A stretch of 64,000 nucleotides of DNA from Brevibacillus panacihumi W25 (GCF_000503775.1 NZ_KI629785.1:1-64000), one strand, 5' to 3'. Positions 16,268-25,590 are shown, counted from the first letter of the stretch. The notes: generated by a model from the sequence alone, not told the origin. Numbers and translations: made by a program.

Positions 16268-16879
16268 ATTTTCACCCTCTCTAATGATTTATTTGATGAT
16301 ATTATGAGATGCCTTTATTTATTACAACCTAGATTTTTTGGGGGTAACAGGAGCTGCTTTGAAGTACAACGTCACAAAACTACTGCCTATGCAAACGTTA
16401 TTATATCAATGGTTTTACCATAATAAGGACGACAAAATTATACCTCCTTATTATGCATGCGACACAAATATACTTCGATTAAGATACAGCCCGTCACAAA
16501 AGTACTTTCTTAATAAGCAGTAGAGACTGTTTGACAAGGTAGGACATTTAAAAATACAAAATCAAGCGATGGCCGATACTCAAGTGTTCATTACAGGGAA
16601 TCGGCCGTTGAATTTTAAGAGATTAAAAACGATTGAGAGGGTACTTTACTTAGCTCAAGATGAGTTAGAAGTAATCGATTAGGGAATAAGGCTACCTAAT
16701 TGCCCATTGAAACAGAATGCAACCATTGGAGTGAGATGACGATCTATTTCGGACGTATCACCATAAACATAGTAAAAAATTATAGAATAATGTCAAAATA
16801 TATAGAATTATGTTATATTCCTCATAAAGACTGGGAAATAAATCTTATATTACATTTATTAAAGAAGAGGTGTACGGAA
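16268..16879 (+). other. Gap before the helicase gene, probable gene debris
   Basis: No intact gene is convincing here. A short open stretch at 16570-16683 (MADTQVFITGNRPLNF onward, 37 codons) has a normal look but no ribosome binding site, and another frame from a TTG at 16338 is open for 61 codons. Both look like remnants. The end of the interval should contain the helicase promoter. Confidence 0.35.
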
Positions 16880-17976
16880 ATGGAAACGATCGAATTAACT
16901 CTTCCAGCCATTTACACCATTGATGTCACAATTCATAAAAACAAAATAAGACAACTTTTAGTACCAGAAGAAAAGGGAATATTTCTAGTTAGTAATTACA
17001 ACGAAAATAGGGTAAAGGGATACCTTTTAACGAACGAAACAGGGGAAAAATTACTGGCAATAACGAATTCTGCTCAAGCTCCTGAATCCTTCGAAAAAGC
17101 ACTTAAGTTGAATGGTAATTTACCATCACTAGGTAATTTGAAATGGATCAAGCATCCCAGCCTCAATCAAGATATGAACGATCGTAGTATTGACAATTGG
17201 GTACACGCCCGAAATTCTTGGGTGGGGAGTTTTCTTTTTAAGAGTGAGTTGAAAGAAAATGGATACATTTATCAAGAGGGCCTTCGACCACCACAAATAG
17301 GGGCAATTCACGCTACATTATCCCACTGGATAGTATCAGATAAGCCTGCAACTATTGTCATGCCAACGGGAACCGGAAAGACTGAAACCATGCTGGGTTT
17401 ACTAGTGGCTAACAAGTGCAGAAAACTGCTCGTCGTGGTCCCTACTGACCCATTAAGAAACCAAATTGCTGAAAAATTTATCGGCTTCGGCGTATTAAAA
17501 CAGTTCGGTGTAATTTCCGACCATGCTCATTATCCAGTAGTCGGGGTGTTAATGCATAAGCCTAAAACTTTCCACGAAGTTGATGATCTCTTTTCTCTTT
17601 GCAATGTAGTGATCACTACGATGAGTATAGCTGGAGGTATCGCAACTGAACTTCAAGATAGGATGGCGTCCCACTGTTCTCATTTATTTATCGACGAGGC
17701 CCATCACATTGCAGCTCCAACTTGGGCGAACTTTAGGGGGAAATTCAAGGAAAAGCACATTGTTCAATTTACTGCTACTCCCTTCAGAAATGACGGTAAG
17801 CATATCGATGGGAAGGTTATCTTTAACTATCCATTAGAAAAAGCACAAAGGGAGGGTTATTTTAGAAAGATTAATTTTTATCCAGTTCTCGAATTTTCTA
17901 GTGAAATGTCTGATAAGACAATTGCGGAACGAGCAGTTGAGCAATTAAGGAATGATTTAAAGAACGGGTATGACCA

Positions 17977-17984
17977 TTTATTAA
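17977..17984 (+). repeat. IS66 target-site duplication, left copy
   Basis: TTTATTAA directly abuts the left inverted repeat of the element. The identical octamer follows the right end at 20510-20517. Eight bp is the usual IS66 duplication. Confidence 0.97.
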
Positions 17985-18091
17985 GTAAGCGTCTAATAAG
18001 ACAGTGGATAGAAACCTCCCTAAAACTATAGGACAATCCTCTCAAGTAAAGTTTTTAAAGTAAAGTTGAAAAACTTGAAAGGGGTTTAGAG

Positions 18092-18454
18092 TTGGATACC
18101 AGGGAAGTCACTACCCAATATCGTTTCAACCAGTGGACTGAGATCGTCCGTAAATGCCGCAGTAGTGGCCAGACAGTCGCTGTGTGGTGTGCTGAGAATA
18201 ACATCAAACCATCAAGCTATTATTATTGGTTAAGAAGGATCCGTAAAGCCGCCTGCGAAGCGCTTCCGTCACTTAGTGGAAACAATCCAATCGTTCCAGT
18301 ACATATTCCAAACCACGCAGTTGAAACTTGCTCTTCGGATCAAGAATCATCGGATATTGTCTTGCGTTTTGGGGCTGTAACACTGGAGATTCGCAACCAT
18401 GCATCAGCAACATTGATCGAAAACACCCTGAGGGCACTGCAACATGTTCGGTGA
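18092..18454 (+). CDS. tnpA: IS66 accessory protein TnpA
   Basis: 120 aa. It starts at TTG 18092 after AAAGGGG. A helix-turn-helix-like N-terminus (RFNQWTEIVRKCRSSGQTVA, then SSYYYWLRRIRKA) is typical of IS66 OrfA. It overlaps tnpB by 11 bp, which suggests coupled translation. Confidence 0.9.
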   Translation: MDTREVTTQYRFNQWTEIVRKCRSSGQTVAVWCAENNIKPSSYYYWLRRIRKAACEALPSLSGNNPIVPVHIPNHAVETCSSDQESSDIVLRFGAVTLEIRNHASATLIENTLRALQHVR

Positions 18455-18800
18455 TATCTCGAAAGCAGATAAAATCTATATTGCTTGTGGGTATACCGAC
18501 ATGCGAAAGTCCATTGATGGACTCGCCGCCATTGTCCAGCAGAACTATCAGTTGAACCCTTTCCAGAACAGTCTGTTTCTCTTTTGTGGTAGGCGACGTG
18601 ATCGGTTGAAAGCACTCTGTTGGGAGGGAGATGGATTTGTTCTCCTTTACAAGCGATTGGAAAACGGAAGTTTTCAATGGCCAATGAATGCCGAAGCCGT
18701 TCGCTCTATCACCTACCAGGAATTTCGCTGGCTTCTCGAAGGCTTATCCATAGACCAACCGAAGGCCGTGAAAAAGATCAATATTACCGCCTGTATGTAA
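18444..18800 (+). CDS. tnpB: IS66 accessory protein TnpB
   Basis: 118 aa IS66 Orf2 family: YIACGYTDMRKSIDGLAAIVQ, LFLFCGRRRDRLKALCWEGDG, and a C-terminal FRWLLEGL. The protein is needed for transposition in the family, though its biochemical role is unclear. It is full length. Confidence 0.95.
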   Translation: MFGDISKADKIYIACGYTDMRKSIDGLAAIVQQNYQLNPFQNSLFLFCGRRRDRLKALCWEGDGFVLLYKRLENGSFQWPMNAEAVRSITYQEFRWLLEGLSIDQPKAVKKINITACM

Positions 18801-18893
18801 CAACAAAAAATCCCGCAAATACGCATGGTTACTGGGCTTTTTCACACTTTTATGCTATAATGGGTAGAAGTAGAAAACGCTAAAGGAACGGGT

Positions 18894-20432
18894 ATGATGA
18901 GCGCTGCAGATCAGATAAAAACACTCGAAAAACGCATATCCGATTTGGAGCAGGAAAACAAACGTCTCCATGATTCCGTTGAATATCTGACGCGAAAGCT
19001 CTTCGGCAGAAGTACGGAGAAGACATCGTCCCTTTCTTTGGGGCAGATGTCTCTTTTTGATGAAGCAGAAACCCAATCGGATCCGGTAGCAGCAGAGCCC
19101 GATCTCAAGCAGGTAGAGAATTACCGACGAAAGAAATTCAAAGGTCAGCGGAAGGAACTCCTGAAGGATATCCCACACGACAAACGCCTCTGTACCCTGG
19201 TTAAAGAAGACCGCTTTTGTGAAACATGCAACACCGACCTTGTGTCGGTTGGCGAAGAGTTTGTCCGCACGGAAATCGAGTTCATTCCAGCCCAGGTTAG
19301 GGTCATTGACTATTACCGTGAAACCTTTGAGTGCCGCACCTGTCGTAAGGATGGGAAACCCTACATGGAAAAATCACCGATGCCTGATCCGGTGATTCAG
19401 CATTCCATGGCATCCGCCTCCACAGTCGCATGGGTGATGCATCAGAAGTTTGTCAACGCCCTTCCCCTTTACCGTCAGGAAAAGGAGTGGAAGTCACTAG
19501 GTGTGAACCTAAGTCGTGCCACCATGGCCAACTGGATACTGGCCGCATCCCGCGACTGGTTGATGCCATTGGTGAAGCTCATGCATCAGAAGCTCTTGCA
19601 AGAAAACTATTTGCATGCGGATGAAACCACCGTCCAAGTAATGAATGAAGAAGGACGGAAAAATACTACTGACTCCTACATGTGGGTATATAGCAGCGGC
19701 CAGCATGGCAAACACCCTATTCGAATCTTCGAGTATCAGCCTGGCAGAAGTGGCAAATACCCTCAGGAATTCCTAAAAGGGTTCAAAGGGTACCTTCATT
19801 CGGATGCATACGCGGGGTACAAAAAGATTACAGGTATCAAAAGGTGCCTTTGTTGGACGCATCTTCGGAGGAAATTCGTTGATGCTCTTCCGAAAGATAT
19901 ACATCGGCCGGAAGCCACCCTTCCAAGCCAAGGCATTACATTCTGCAACAACCTCTTCGAGATTGAAAAGAAGCTCGTGAATCTCTCTAGCGAACAACGT
20001 AAATCGGAGCGTCTGAAACAGGAAAAACCCGTTTTAGAGGCTTTTTGGGCATGGATCGATTCTACCAGAGGGAAGGTACTACCCAAATCCAAACTAAGCG
20101 AGGCTTTGACTTATGCTCTGAACCATAAGGAAGAGTTTATGAATTATCTTGAGGATGGCAACTGCTCCATTTCGAACAACCTTGCTGAAAATAGCATTCG
20201 TCCCTTTACCATCGGACGCAAAAATTGGCTTTTTAGCGGAAGCCCGAAAGGAGCTTCGGCGAGTGCAGCTGTTTATAGCATCATCGAAAGTGCCAAGGCA
20301 AATGGCCTACATCCATACAAATATCTAAATTTTATCTTTAAAAACTTGCCGGGCGTACAGTTCGGACAGCATCCGGAATTTCTTGAGGATTACCTTCCGT
20401 GGAGTCCAGAAGTTCAAGAAGCCTGCAAATAG
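18894..20432 (+). CDS. tnpC: IS66 transposase TnpC
   Basis: 512 aa, full length. It has an N-terminal coiled coil, a LFGRSTEK motif, a zinc-binding domain with C-x2-C pairs (ETCNTD, CRTCRK), then the DDE core: LHADETTVQV (D), YLHSDAYAGY (D) and NLAENSIRPFTIGRKNW (E), ending with the IS66 C-terminal domain (SAKANGLHPYKYL). No frameshift or stop is seen, so the element may be active. Confidence 0.97.
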   Translation: MMSAADQIKTLEKRISDLEQENKRLHDSVEYLTRKLFGRSTEKTSSLSLGQMSLFDEAETQSDPVAAEPDLKQVENYRRKKFKGQRKELLKDIPHDKRLCTLVKEDRFCETCNTDLVSVGEEFVRTEIEFIPAQVRVIDYYRETFECRTCRKDGKPYMEKSPMPDPVIQHSMASASTVAWVMHQKFVNALPLYRQEKEWKSLGVNLSRATMANWILAASRDWLMPLVKLMHQKLLQENYLHADETTVQVMNEEGRKNTTDSYMWVYSSGQHGKHPIRIFEYQPGRSGKYPQEFLKGFKGYLHSDAYAGYKKITGIKRCLCWTHLRRKFVDALPKDIHRPEATLPSQGITFCNNLFEIEKKLVNLSSEQRKSERLKQEKPVLEAFWAWIDSTRGKVLPKSKLSEALTYALNHKEEFMNYLEDGNCSISNNLAENSIRPFTIGRKNWLFSGSPKGASASAAVYSIIESAKANGLHPYKYLNFIFKNLPGVQFGQHPEFLEDYLPWSPEVQEACK

Positions 20433-20509
20433 GGCAAAACTCAGAGAGCAGAACTCAGTTTACACGAGTTTCTGCTCTTTTTCTATCCACCGAGTTATTT
20501 GACGCTTAC

Positions 20510-20517
20510 TTTATTAA
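20510..20517 (+). repeat. IS66 target-site duplication, right copy
   Basis: TTTATTAA follows the right IS66 end and matches 17977-17984. The helicase frame continues directly after it. Confidence 0.97.
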
Positions 20518-22699
20518 TGGCAAGAGTAAACAACATAAAAAGAACGGAAGAGATTTTCCCTTTTTACTCTAAATATGCTGAGTTTCAACCTGTTATCATT
20601 CATAGCCGAATCAAACCAAGTGAGAAAACCCAAATCATTGACAAAATAAAGAGAAAAGAATCAAGAATCATTATTTGTGTAGACATGCTAGGGGAAGGCT
20701 TTGATTTACCTGAATTAAAGATCGCAGCATTACACGATATTCATAAAAGTTTGGGTATCACCCTACAATTTACTGGTCGATTCACGAGAACGAAAACCTC
20801 CATTGGAGAAGCGACACTTATCGCGAATATTGCGAACCAAGAGGTCAACGATCAGCTGATCAACTTGTATAGTGAGGATGCAGAGTGGAATGTTTTATTG
20901 AAAAAAGCAAGTACAGAGGTCATTAACTCTCAACTGGAAAATAACGATTTCTTGAACGGTTTCGCAGAAGGATTGATTGAAGAAATTCCTATACAGAACA
21001 TTTATCCCAAAATGAGTACTGTCGTGTATAAGACTAAAGCAACAAGATGGTATCCAGAAAGGATAAAGGAAATCTTCCCATTAGATCAGGAGTTGCTCTA
21101 TACTGTACATTCCGAAAAGAACATCCTTGTTGCGGTTATAAAGAGTATATCACCTGTGAGTTGGGGCGATATTCAAGAGATCACGAATGTATCTTGGGAT
21201 ATTTATATTGCATACTGGAACCAGTCTTCAAACTTGTTATTTATTAATAGTACGATGGGTGGAATACATCGCGAGCTTGCGGAAAGCATAATTGATAGCC
21301 CCTTGTTAATTAGTGGTGAAGAGGTCTTTCGATGCTTTTATGGTATCAACCGAACGATTCTCCAAAATGTTGGGTTAAATGATGCTTTTCAGGGACCTGT
21401 TCGATTTACCATGTATGCCGGAACGGACATTGAGCAAGGTTTAACAGAGGCTCAAAAGAGAAATACCTTTAAATCTAATATCTTTGGTATTGGATACGAA
21501 AACGGAGAAAAAACGAGCATGGGGTGTTCCTATAAGGGGAAAATTTGGTCGAAAAAAATAACGACTCTTTCAGAATGGTTCAAATGGTGTGATGAGATTG
21601 GTTCAAAGTTATTAAACAATACAATCAATGTTGACACACTGTTAGAAGGAGTACTTAAGCCCAAAATAATTAAAGACCGACCAAATTTCATGCCAATATC
21701 TATTGAATGGCCAATGTCATTTACGATCGATCTCGAATCAAATATATTCATTGTAATCAATGAGGTAGAGTATCCTTTGTACCTGGTAGAATTACAGCTT
21801 GAAACTCCTTCAAGCGAAGGAAACCTGAGATTTAAGGTCTGTACCGAAAGCTTTGAAAGTCAGTTTGAGCTTGTATTTCATCCTGATATTGAGGGCAAAA
21901 ATTATCAATATTCCCATTTTGGTTCTCTGCCTATCGAAATTCATAAAGGTTCAAAAAAGATGCCAGTAACAGAATGGTTTTTAGAAGACCCTCCCATTTT
22001 TCGATTTATTGATGGTTCCTATATGGAAAATAACATTTACGTGTCACCACATTCTACCGTCAGTTCTCCTTTTCATTTGGAGAAGATTATTCCTTGGTCG
22101 TGGGATTCTGTTGACATAACGAAGGAATCTCAGAAAGAAGAAAAAAGGAAAAACTCCATCCAGTATTTTCTAATCCAAGATTTGATAACGAAAGATTACG
22201 ATGTAATTTTTGATGATGACAGTGCCGGTGAAGCAGCTGACGTCATCACGATTAAAGTAGAGGACCAGAGGATTAAAGTAGAATTTTATCATTGCAAATA
22301 TTCGAGTGAGGAGCGAGCTGGTTCTAGAGTTTCAGACTTATATGCGGTTTGTGGACAAACACAAAAAAGCATTCGCTGGAAAGAGAGTATTTACGCTTTA
22401 CTACGACATATGGAAAAACGCGAGGCGAAAAGAATAAAGGATGACAAGCCGACAAGATTTGAAAAGGGTGACTTGAAAAAAGTAAGTGAGATTCGGAAAA
22501 TGGCAAAATTCTATCCATATGACCTCGAAATCACAATCGTACAACCAGGCTTATCTAAATCAAAAATGAGTGTAGAGCAAATGGAACTACTTAGCGCTAC
22601 AGAAAATTACTTGCAAGAAACGTATAAAATTAATATGCGAGTAATTGCTAGTGAATAACTCCAGGAATGTGAAACTGGAAAAAACATACTTTCTGAATA

Positions 22700-22729
22700 A
22701 ACACCGTTTCGAACGAAGACGGTGTTTTG
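22700..22729 (+). terminator. Terminator after the helicase gene
   Basis: AACACCGT (22700-22707) pairs with ACGGTGTT (22719-22726) and is followed by TTG after a T run. It is 42 bases past the helicase stop. Confidence 0.75.
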
Positions 22730-22825
22730 TTTATTGGTCCTAATGACTCATTAACCGGACAGGATGTTACATGTCACTAATGGTGACCAAAATAATTATG
22801 ATGTAAACAAATAAGTCATTCTCTA

Positions 22826-22863
22826 GTTTCAGTACATGAAAATACTATTTCATGTACTGAAAC
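22826..22863. repeat. Perfect 16-bp inverted repeat in a non-coding gap
   Basis: GTTTCAGTACATGAAA at 22826-22841 and its complement at 22848-22863 enclose 6 bp. Each arm is itself nearly symmetric around GTAC. There is no T run, so it is more likely a protein-binding site or element-internal structure than a terminator. The surrounding 22730-23027 contains no gene I can support. Confidence 0.6.
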
Positions 22864-23027
22864 GAAAATCAAATCCCACTCTAGGAGAGGAACAAATACT
22901 ATAGGTCTATTCTCAAATAACCACTTTAAATGAAGGGGAAAATTCATTGGTGTTACTCGACATGTGTAGATCTGTTTAGACATATGATTTTACATAAGGT
23001 TTTCAACATAATAATCTAACATGTTAT

Positions 23028-23173
23028 AGTAGTATGTTTGTGTCGCAATTAATACGACACAAACATACTACTAAACGCTAAAATCAGAGCCGATTAGAAG
23101 TATGTTTGTGTCGCAAAATCATTTGGTAATATGTTTGTGTCGCTGATTGGTAGTATGTTTGCGTCGCCAGACA
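23028..23173. repeat. Array of transposon-end-like repeats (probable TnsB sites)
   Basis: Five copies of a motif with core TATGTTTGTGTCGC occur at 23028-23046, 23055-23072 (inverted), 23099-23114, 23130-23143 and 23151-23167 (one change, GCGTCGC). The first two form an inverted pair with 18-bp arms and a 9-bp spacer. The direct copies end 29 and 24 bp apart. The outermost copy is followed at 23173 by ACA, i.e. a 5'-TGT terminus on the other strand. Tn7-like ends have this architecture: several spaced transposase sites within about 150 bp. Confidence 0.6.
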
Positions 23174-23288
23174 ACACGCACACGTTTCATATCTGTTCAT
23201 TACTTTTTCGTTTTGTAAGTTTACATAATATATATTATCGGACTCAACGAAAGCGGGCAATTCCAGCAGGGAGCATTACCCCCTGCAG

Positions 23289-23756
23289 CTAACGAATTAC
23301 TGGTGTTTTGACACCCTGTATCCAATCCAGGATAAATGGAGCCTGGTGCGGATTTACATTGGACGGAATTTGCGTTTTTGTTAGAAACTCGAGCTGCACA
23401 GCTTCTTCATTTGTTTGAATCAATCCTTCATATGCGCTCACGTGAAAGATAATCTGGACGCTGAAGACCTTGTCGCCGTTTGCATATTGGGCAAATCCGT
23501 TTTTCCCGGAATAAATCCCGAATAACGCAAACTGCTGGATGCGGAGATTGGTTTCCTCAAAAACTTCACGTTTTACGGTCTCCTCGAAGGTTTCCCCGAT
23601 TTCCATGATGCCACCTGGAATACCCCATATATCCGGATTTTCTTTTCGCTGCAACAAAATACGCCCTTCCTGATCTTCAATGATGGCGCCGCAGCCTACA
23701 GTAAGCAAGGTTTCATGGCCAATCAGCCGTCTCATGGTCGTAATATAGTCATTCAT
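23289..23756 (-). CDS. Nudix hydrolase
   Basis: 155 aa from ATG 23756, which has GGAGG 9 bases upstream; a longer frame from a TTG at 23828 is less likely. The Nudix box is GGIMEIGETFEETVKREVFEETN, matching G-x5-E-x7-RE-x-x-EE; its conserved Glu pair is present. Such enzymes hydrolyse nucleoside diphosphate-linked substrates; the substrate here is unknown. Its 3' end faces the right border of the island, about 115 bp away. Confidence 0.92.
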   Translation of the reverse strand: MNDYITTMRRLIGHETLLTVGCGAIIEDQEGRILLQRKENPDIWGIPGGIMEIGETFEETVKREVFEETNLRIQQFALFGIYSGKNGFAQYANGDKVFSVQIIFHVSAYEGLIQTNEEAVQLEFLTKTQIPSNVNPHQAPFILDWIQGVKTPVIR

Positions 23757-23881
23757 CTTGTCGAACCTCCATTGGTAATACTCTTGGTTTCGATATTGGG
23801 GGTAAAACTCCTTTGTGGCGACCTTCAAGATGCATACTATTACTTACATAGAAAATATTTTTAATAATTTTGAAATTTCTG

Positions 23882-23910
23882 TTTACAACATCCTATTTTT
23901 CATATATACT
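23882..23910 (+). promoter_or_regulatory. Promoter of the 40-codon ORF
   Basis: TTTACA (23882-23887) and TATACT (23905-23910) are separated by exactly 17 bp, 45 bases before the start codon of the small ORF at 23955. Confidence 0.7.
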
Positions 23911-23954
23911 AAAATTAAGATAACTATACTCAAAATATCCCGGAGGTCGTTCCT

Positions 23955-24077
23955 ATGGCAACCGTACAAGCAAAATCGAAAACAAACACGAATACCCTAA
24001 CGATCAAAAAAAGACGAACCTACGAAGACACGCTCAATAACCTGGCTCACTACCTGGAAAATAATAAAAAGAAGTAA
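23955..24077 (+). CDS. Small basic protein, 40 aa
   Basis: The ORF runs from ATG 23955 to TAA 24077. GGAGG lies 8 bases upstream, a near-consensus promoter precedes it at 23882-23910, and a hairpin follows at 24085-24107. The product is Lys/Thr/Asn-rich with a helical C-terminus (YEDTLNNLAHYLENNKKK). It could be a small DNA- or membrane-associated protein; I do not recognise the family. Confidence 0.65.
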   Translation: MATVQAKSKTNTNTLTIKKRRTYEDTLNNLAHYLENNKKK

Positions 24078-24084
24078 AACGAAA

Positions 24085-24107
24085 AGAGTGCCAAAAGGCG
24101 GCACTCT
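24085..24107 (+). terminator. Hairpin after the 40-aa ORF
   Basis: AGAGTGCC (24085-24092) and GGCACTCT (24100-24107) form an 8-bp perfect stem. The T run after it is poor, so termination may be partial. Confidence 0.5.
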
Positions 24108-24477
24108 GCTTCGTCGTGTAACCGAGTAATTTTCAAAAACCTCCTCTATTCACTCCCCGTTGATGCCAGCCGCGGCTATTATTGCAGCGAAAGTCTCCAA
24201 GTCCAAGCAGCCTCTCCTGCCGTGTACAAGCCTGGTACCGCGCTTCTGTCGATCTCATCGGTTCGAATTCCGCCCTATCCCGTCGACCTTTTTTTGCAGT
24301 CTCCCATCACTTTTTTATCCTTCACGGCAAACATCGAGTCCGCTCACATTCGACATCATCTAATCTACACCACTCATGTATCGTTCACTTTTCCACGAAT
24401 TGCAGTGCTTCCTTCCCCGCTCGGTCTGCGCGTTGGAACCCTTCCTGGCTCAGATAATATCACGCTAACCGCAAAGG
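24108..24477. other. Non-coding stretch without a recognised gene
   Basis: Several frames stay open but none has a ribosome binding site or a familiar product. The stretch is pyrimidine-rich on the plus strand. A short GGTTCGAATTCC near 24260-24271 resembles a tRNA T-arm, but no cloverleaf can be drawn around it. Confidence 0.4.
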
Positions 24478-24499
24478 TTCGTCATAAGTTCACAACATT
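24478..24499 (+). promoter_or_regulatory. 22-bp site shared with 27779-27800
   Basis: These 22 bases are identical to 27779-27800, and each copy lies about 100-145 bp upstream of a membrane-protein gene. It begins TTCGTCATAAG and ends TTCACAACATT. It is a plausible binding site for the OmpR-type regulator encoded between the two copies. Confidence 0.6.
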
Positions 24500-24582
24500 C
24501 TTTTGTTACAGTAACAAGCATCCGGAAAATGTATGAGAAAAGGTTATCAGCATCGGCATCACTATTAGTAAGGGGTTAGGAG

Positions 24583-25134
24583 ATGGTTCACTTTATGGCT
24601 TATAGACTAAGTCAGAAGAAAAAAAGTTTGCTAATCGCTATACACGTTATTGCCTTGGCAGCGTGGATTGGCGGAACATTGGGGATGCTGCTGCTGGGCA
24701 TTTATTTGTATAGTGCGGAAAATGCAGCACAGCTTACCTATACACTTGCCAGCATGGAGATCATAGATGAAAACTTGCTTAAGTATCCAGCACTGATGAC
24801 ATTATTGACAGGCATCCTACTCTCCCTATGGACACAATGGGGACTTGTAAAGCATTACTGGGTCTTTGTGAAACTGGGACTTACCATGATTACGATTTTG
24901 ATTGGAATTTTCTTTCTGAATAAGTGGACCGCCTCTTTGGCGGATTGGGTTGAGGATCTGGGATTTGCAAGCTTGCAGGATGGGGGATTTCATTCGACAT
25001 GGTTGAATATGGTTACAACATCTAGTTTCAATTTATTTTGTCTATTGTTCATGGTATTCATCACTTATTACAAACCTTTCGGAAAGATCAAGAAAAGACG
25101 AGCCGCAAACACGTCAAATAAACTTGGGAGCTGA
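24583..25134 (+). CDS. Integral membrane protein, DUF2269-like, 183 aa
   Basis: Four hydrophobic segments (about residues 17-45, 68-85, 93-112 and 145-165) and a basic C-terminus (KIKKRRA). A His near the first segment (AIHVIALAAWIGG) resembles the HxxxxxWxGG pattern of CopD/DUF2269-like membrane proteins. AAGGGG precedes ATG 24583; ATG 24595 is also possible. A membrane protein gene follows 6 bp downstream, and a possible two-component target site lies upstream. Confidence 0.75.
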   Translation: MVHFMAYRLSQKKKSLLIAIHVIALAAWIGGTLGMLLLGIYLYSAENAAQLTYTLASMEIIDENLLKYPALMTLLTGILLSLWTQWGLVKHYWVFVKLGLTMITILIGIFFLNKWTASLADWVEDLGFASLQDGGFHSTWLNMVTTSSFNLFCLLFMVFITYYKPFGKIKKRRAANTSNKLGS

Positions 25135-25140
25135 CCTACT

Positions 25141-25533
25141 ATGAAAATCATGGATACGATCCGATCGAACTTCGCATTCATTCTTGGACTAGGTGCACTA
25201 GCGCTTATTCGACCGATTATGAAAATAACCGGGGTCATGGACCTCATCGGCCAACAATTCGGGAGCATACTCATGACGCTCCTCATTTCCTTGGCATGGC
25301 TGATAATCGTCCTGGTAAGAAGAGTCCCCAATCCTATCGCTATCCTTGTTGGCGCGGGTTTAAGTTATGCGTTATTCGCCATTGTACTTAGCGGCATCTT
25401 ATCTCCTATCCTCAACGGGGAATTACAAGGTCCTTTGACCAATCCGCTGGCTCTTATAAGCGTCTTTGCGACAAACGCGATATGGGGACTCATTACTGGC
25501 TCCATAGCTCAGTTTCTGCGTCGTAAAAGGTGA
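25141..25533 (+). CDS. Hydrophobic membrane protein, 130 aa
   Basis: Four predicted membrane segments (about residues 12-28, 43-60, 66-90 and 103-123). It is spaced 6 bp after the previous gene with GGGAG close before the start, so the two form an operon. I do not recognise a named family. It ends at a strong bidirectional terminator facing the histidine kinase gene. Confidence 0.7.
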   Translation: MKIMDTIRSNFAFILGLGALALIRPIMKITGVMDLIGQQFGSILMTLLISLAWLIIVLVRRVPNPIAILVGAGLSYALFAIVLSGILSPILNGELQGPLTNPLALISVFATNAIWGLITGSIAQFLRRKR

Positions 25534-25590
25534 TTACAAATTCATCTGACCGTTGGGATCTCATTCTCCTCCATGCTGCACCGGTTGCAC

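Larger units (their letters stand above)
17985..20509 (+). mobile_element. Complete IS66-family insertion sequence, 2525 bp
   Basis: The ends are inverted GTAAGCGTC sequences at 17985 and 20509 with further similarity inward, the IS66 signature. It encodes tnpA, tnpB and tnpC in order on the plus strand, all apparently intact. Exact 8-bp duplications and a restorable host frame show a simple and probably recent insertion. Confidence 0.97.
16880..22658 (+). pseudogene. SF2 helicase with nuclease-like C-terminus, split by IS66
   Basis: The gene occupies 16880-17984 and 20518-22658. Skipping the IS66 element and one copy of its 8-bp duplication gives a continuous 1081-aa frame. The first part has Walker A MPTGTGKTET near residue 160, DEAH near 270 and FTATPFRND near 296; the second has CVDMLGEGFDLPE and QFTGRFTRT, helicase motifs V and VI. 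The far C-terminus (DDDSAGEAADV, then VEFYHCKYS and GSRVSDLY) looks like a PD-(D/E)xK-type nuclease core. ATG 16880 follows GAGG. In the split state the first part reads into the IS and stops at 18031. It was probably a defence helicase paired with the TrlF-type gene. Confidence 0.88.
1..23173. mobile_element. Putative Tn7-like transposon or island carrying arsenic and defence cargo (left end outside window)
   Basis: The interval holds a TniQ/TnsD-like gene, AT-rich cargo, two IS insertions and, at its right border, an array of TnsB-site-like repeats ending in ACA. Beyond it the sequence becomes ordinary chromosome. No second copy of the repeat array is seen at the left, so that end, and any tnsABC genes, would be outside the window. 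An alternative is a composite island with an orphan tniQ. Confidence 0.45.

Noticed and set aside
16338-16523. 61-aa ORF from a TTG
   Set aside because: No ribosome binding site, no family resemblance; likely chance or debris.
23028-23173. CRISPR array
   Set aside because: Repeats are only 14-18 bp, one is inverted and spacers are 8-52 bp of irregular length; no cas genes nearby.
23028-23173. Plasmid-type iteron origin
   Set aside because: No replication initiator gene is in the window, and the position at a cargo/core border with a terminal TGT fits a transposon end better.
24250-24280. tRNA-like T-arm GGTTCGAATTCC
   Set aside because: No acceptor stem, anticodon arm or D-arm can be drawn around it; probably chance.
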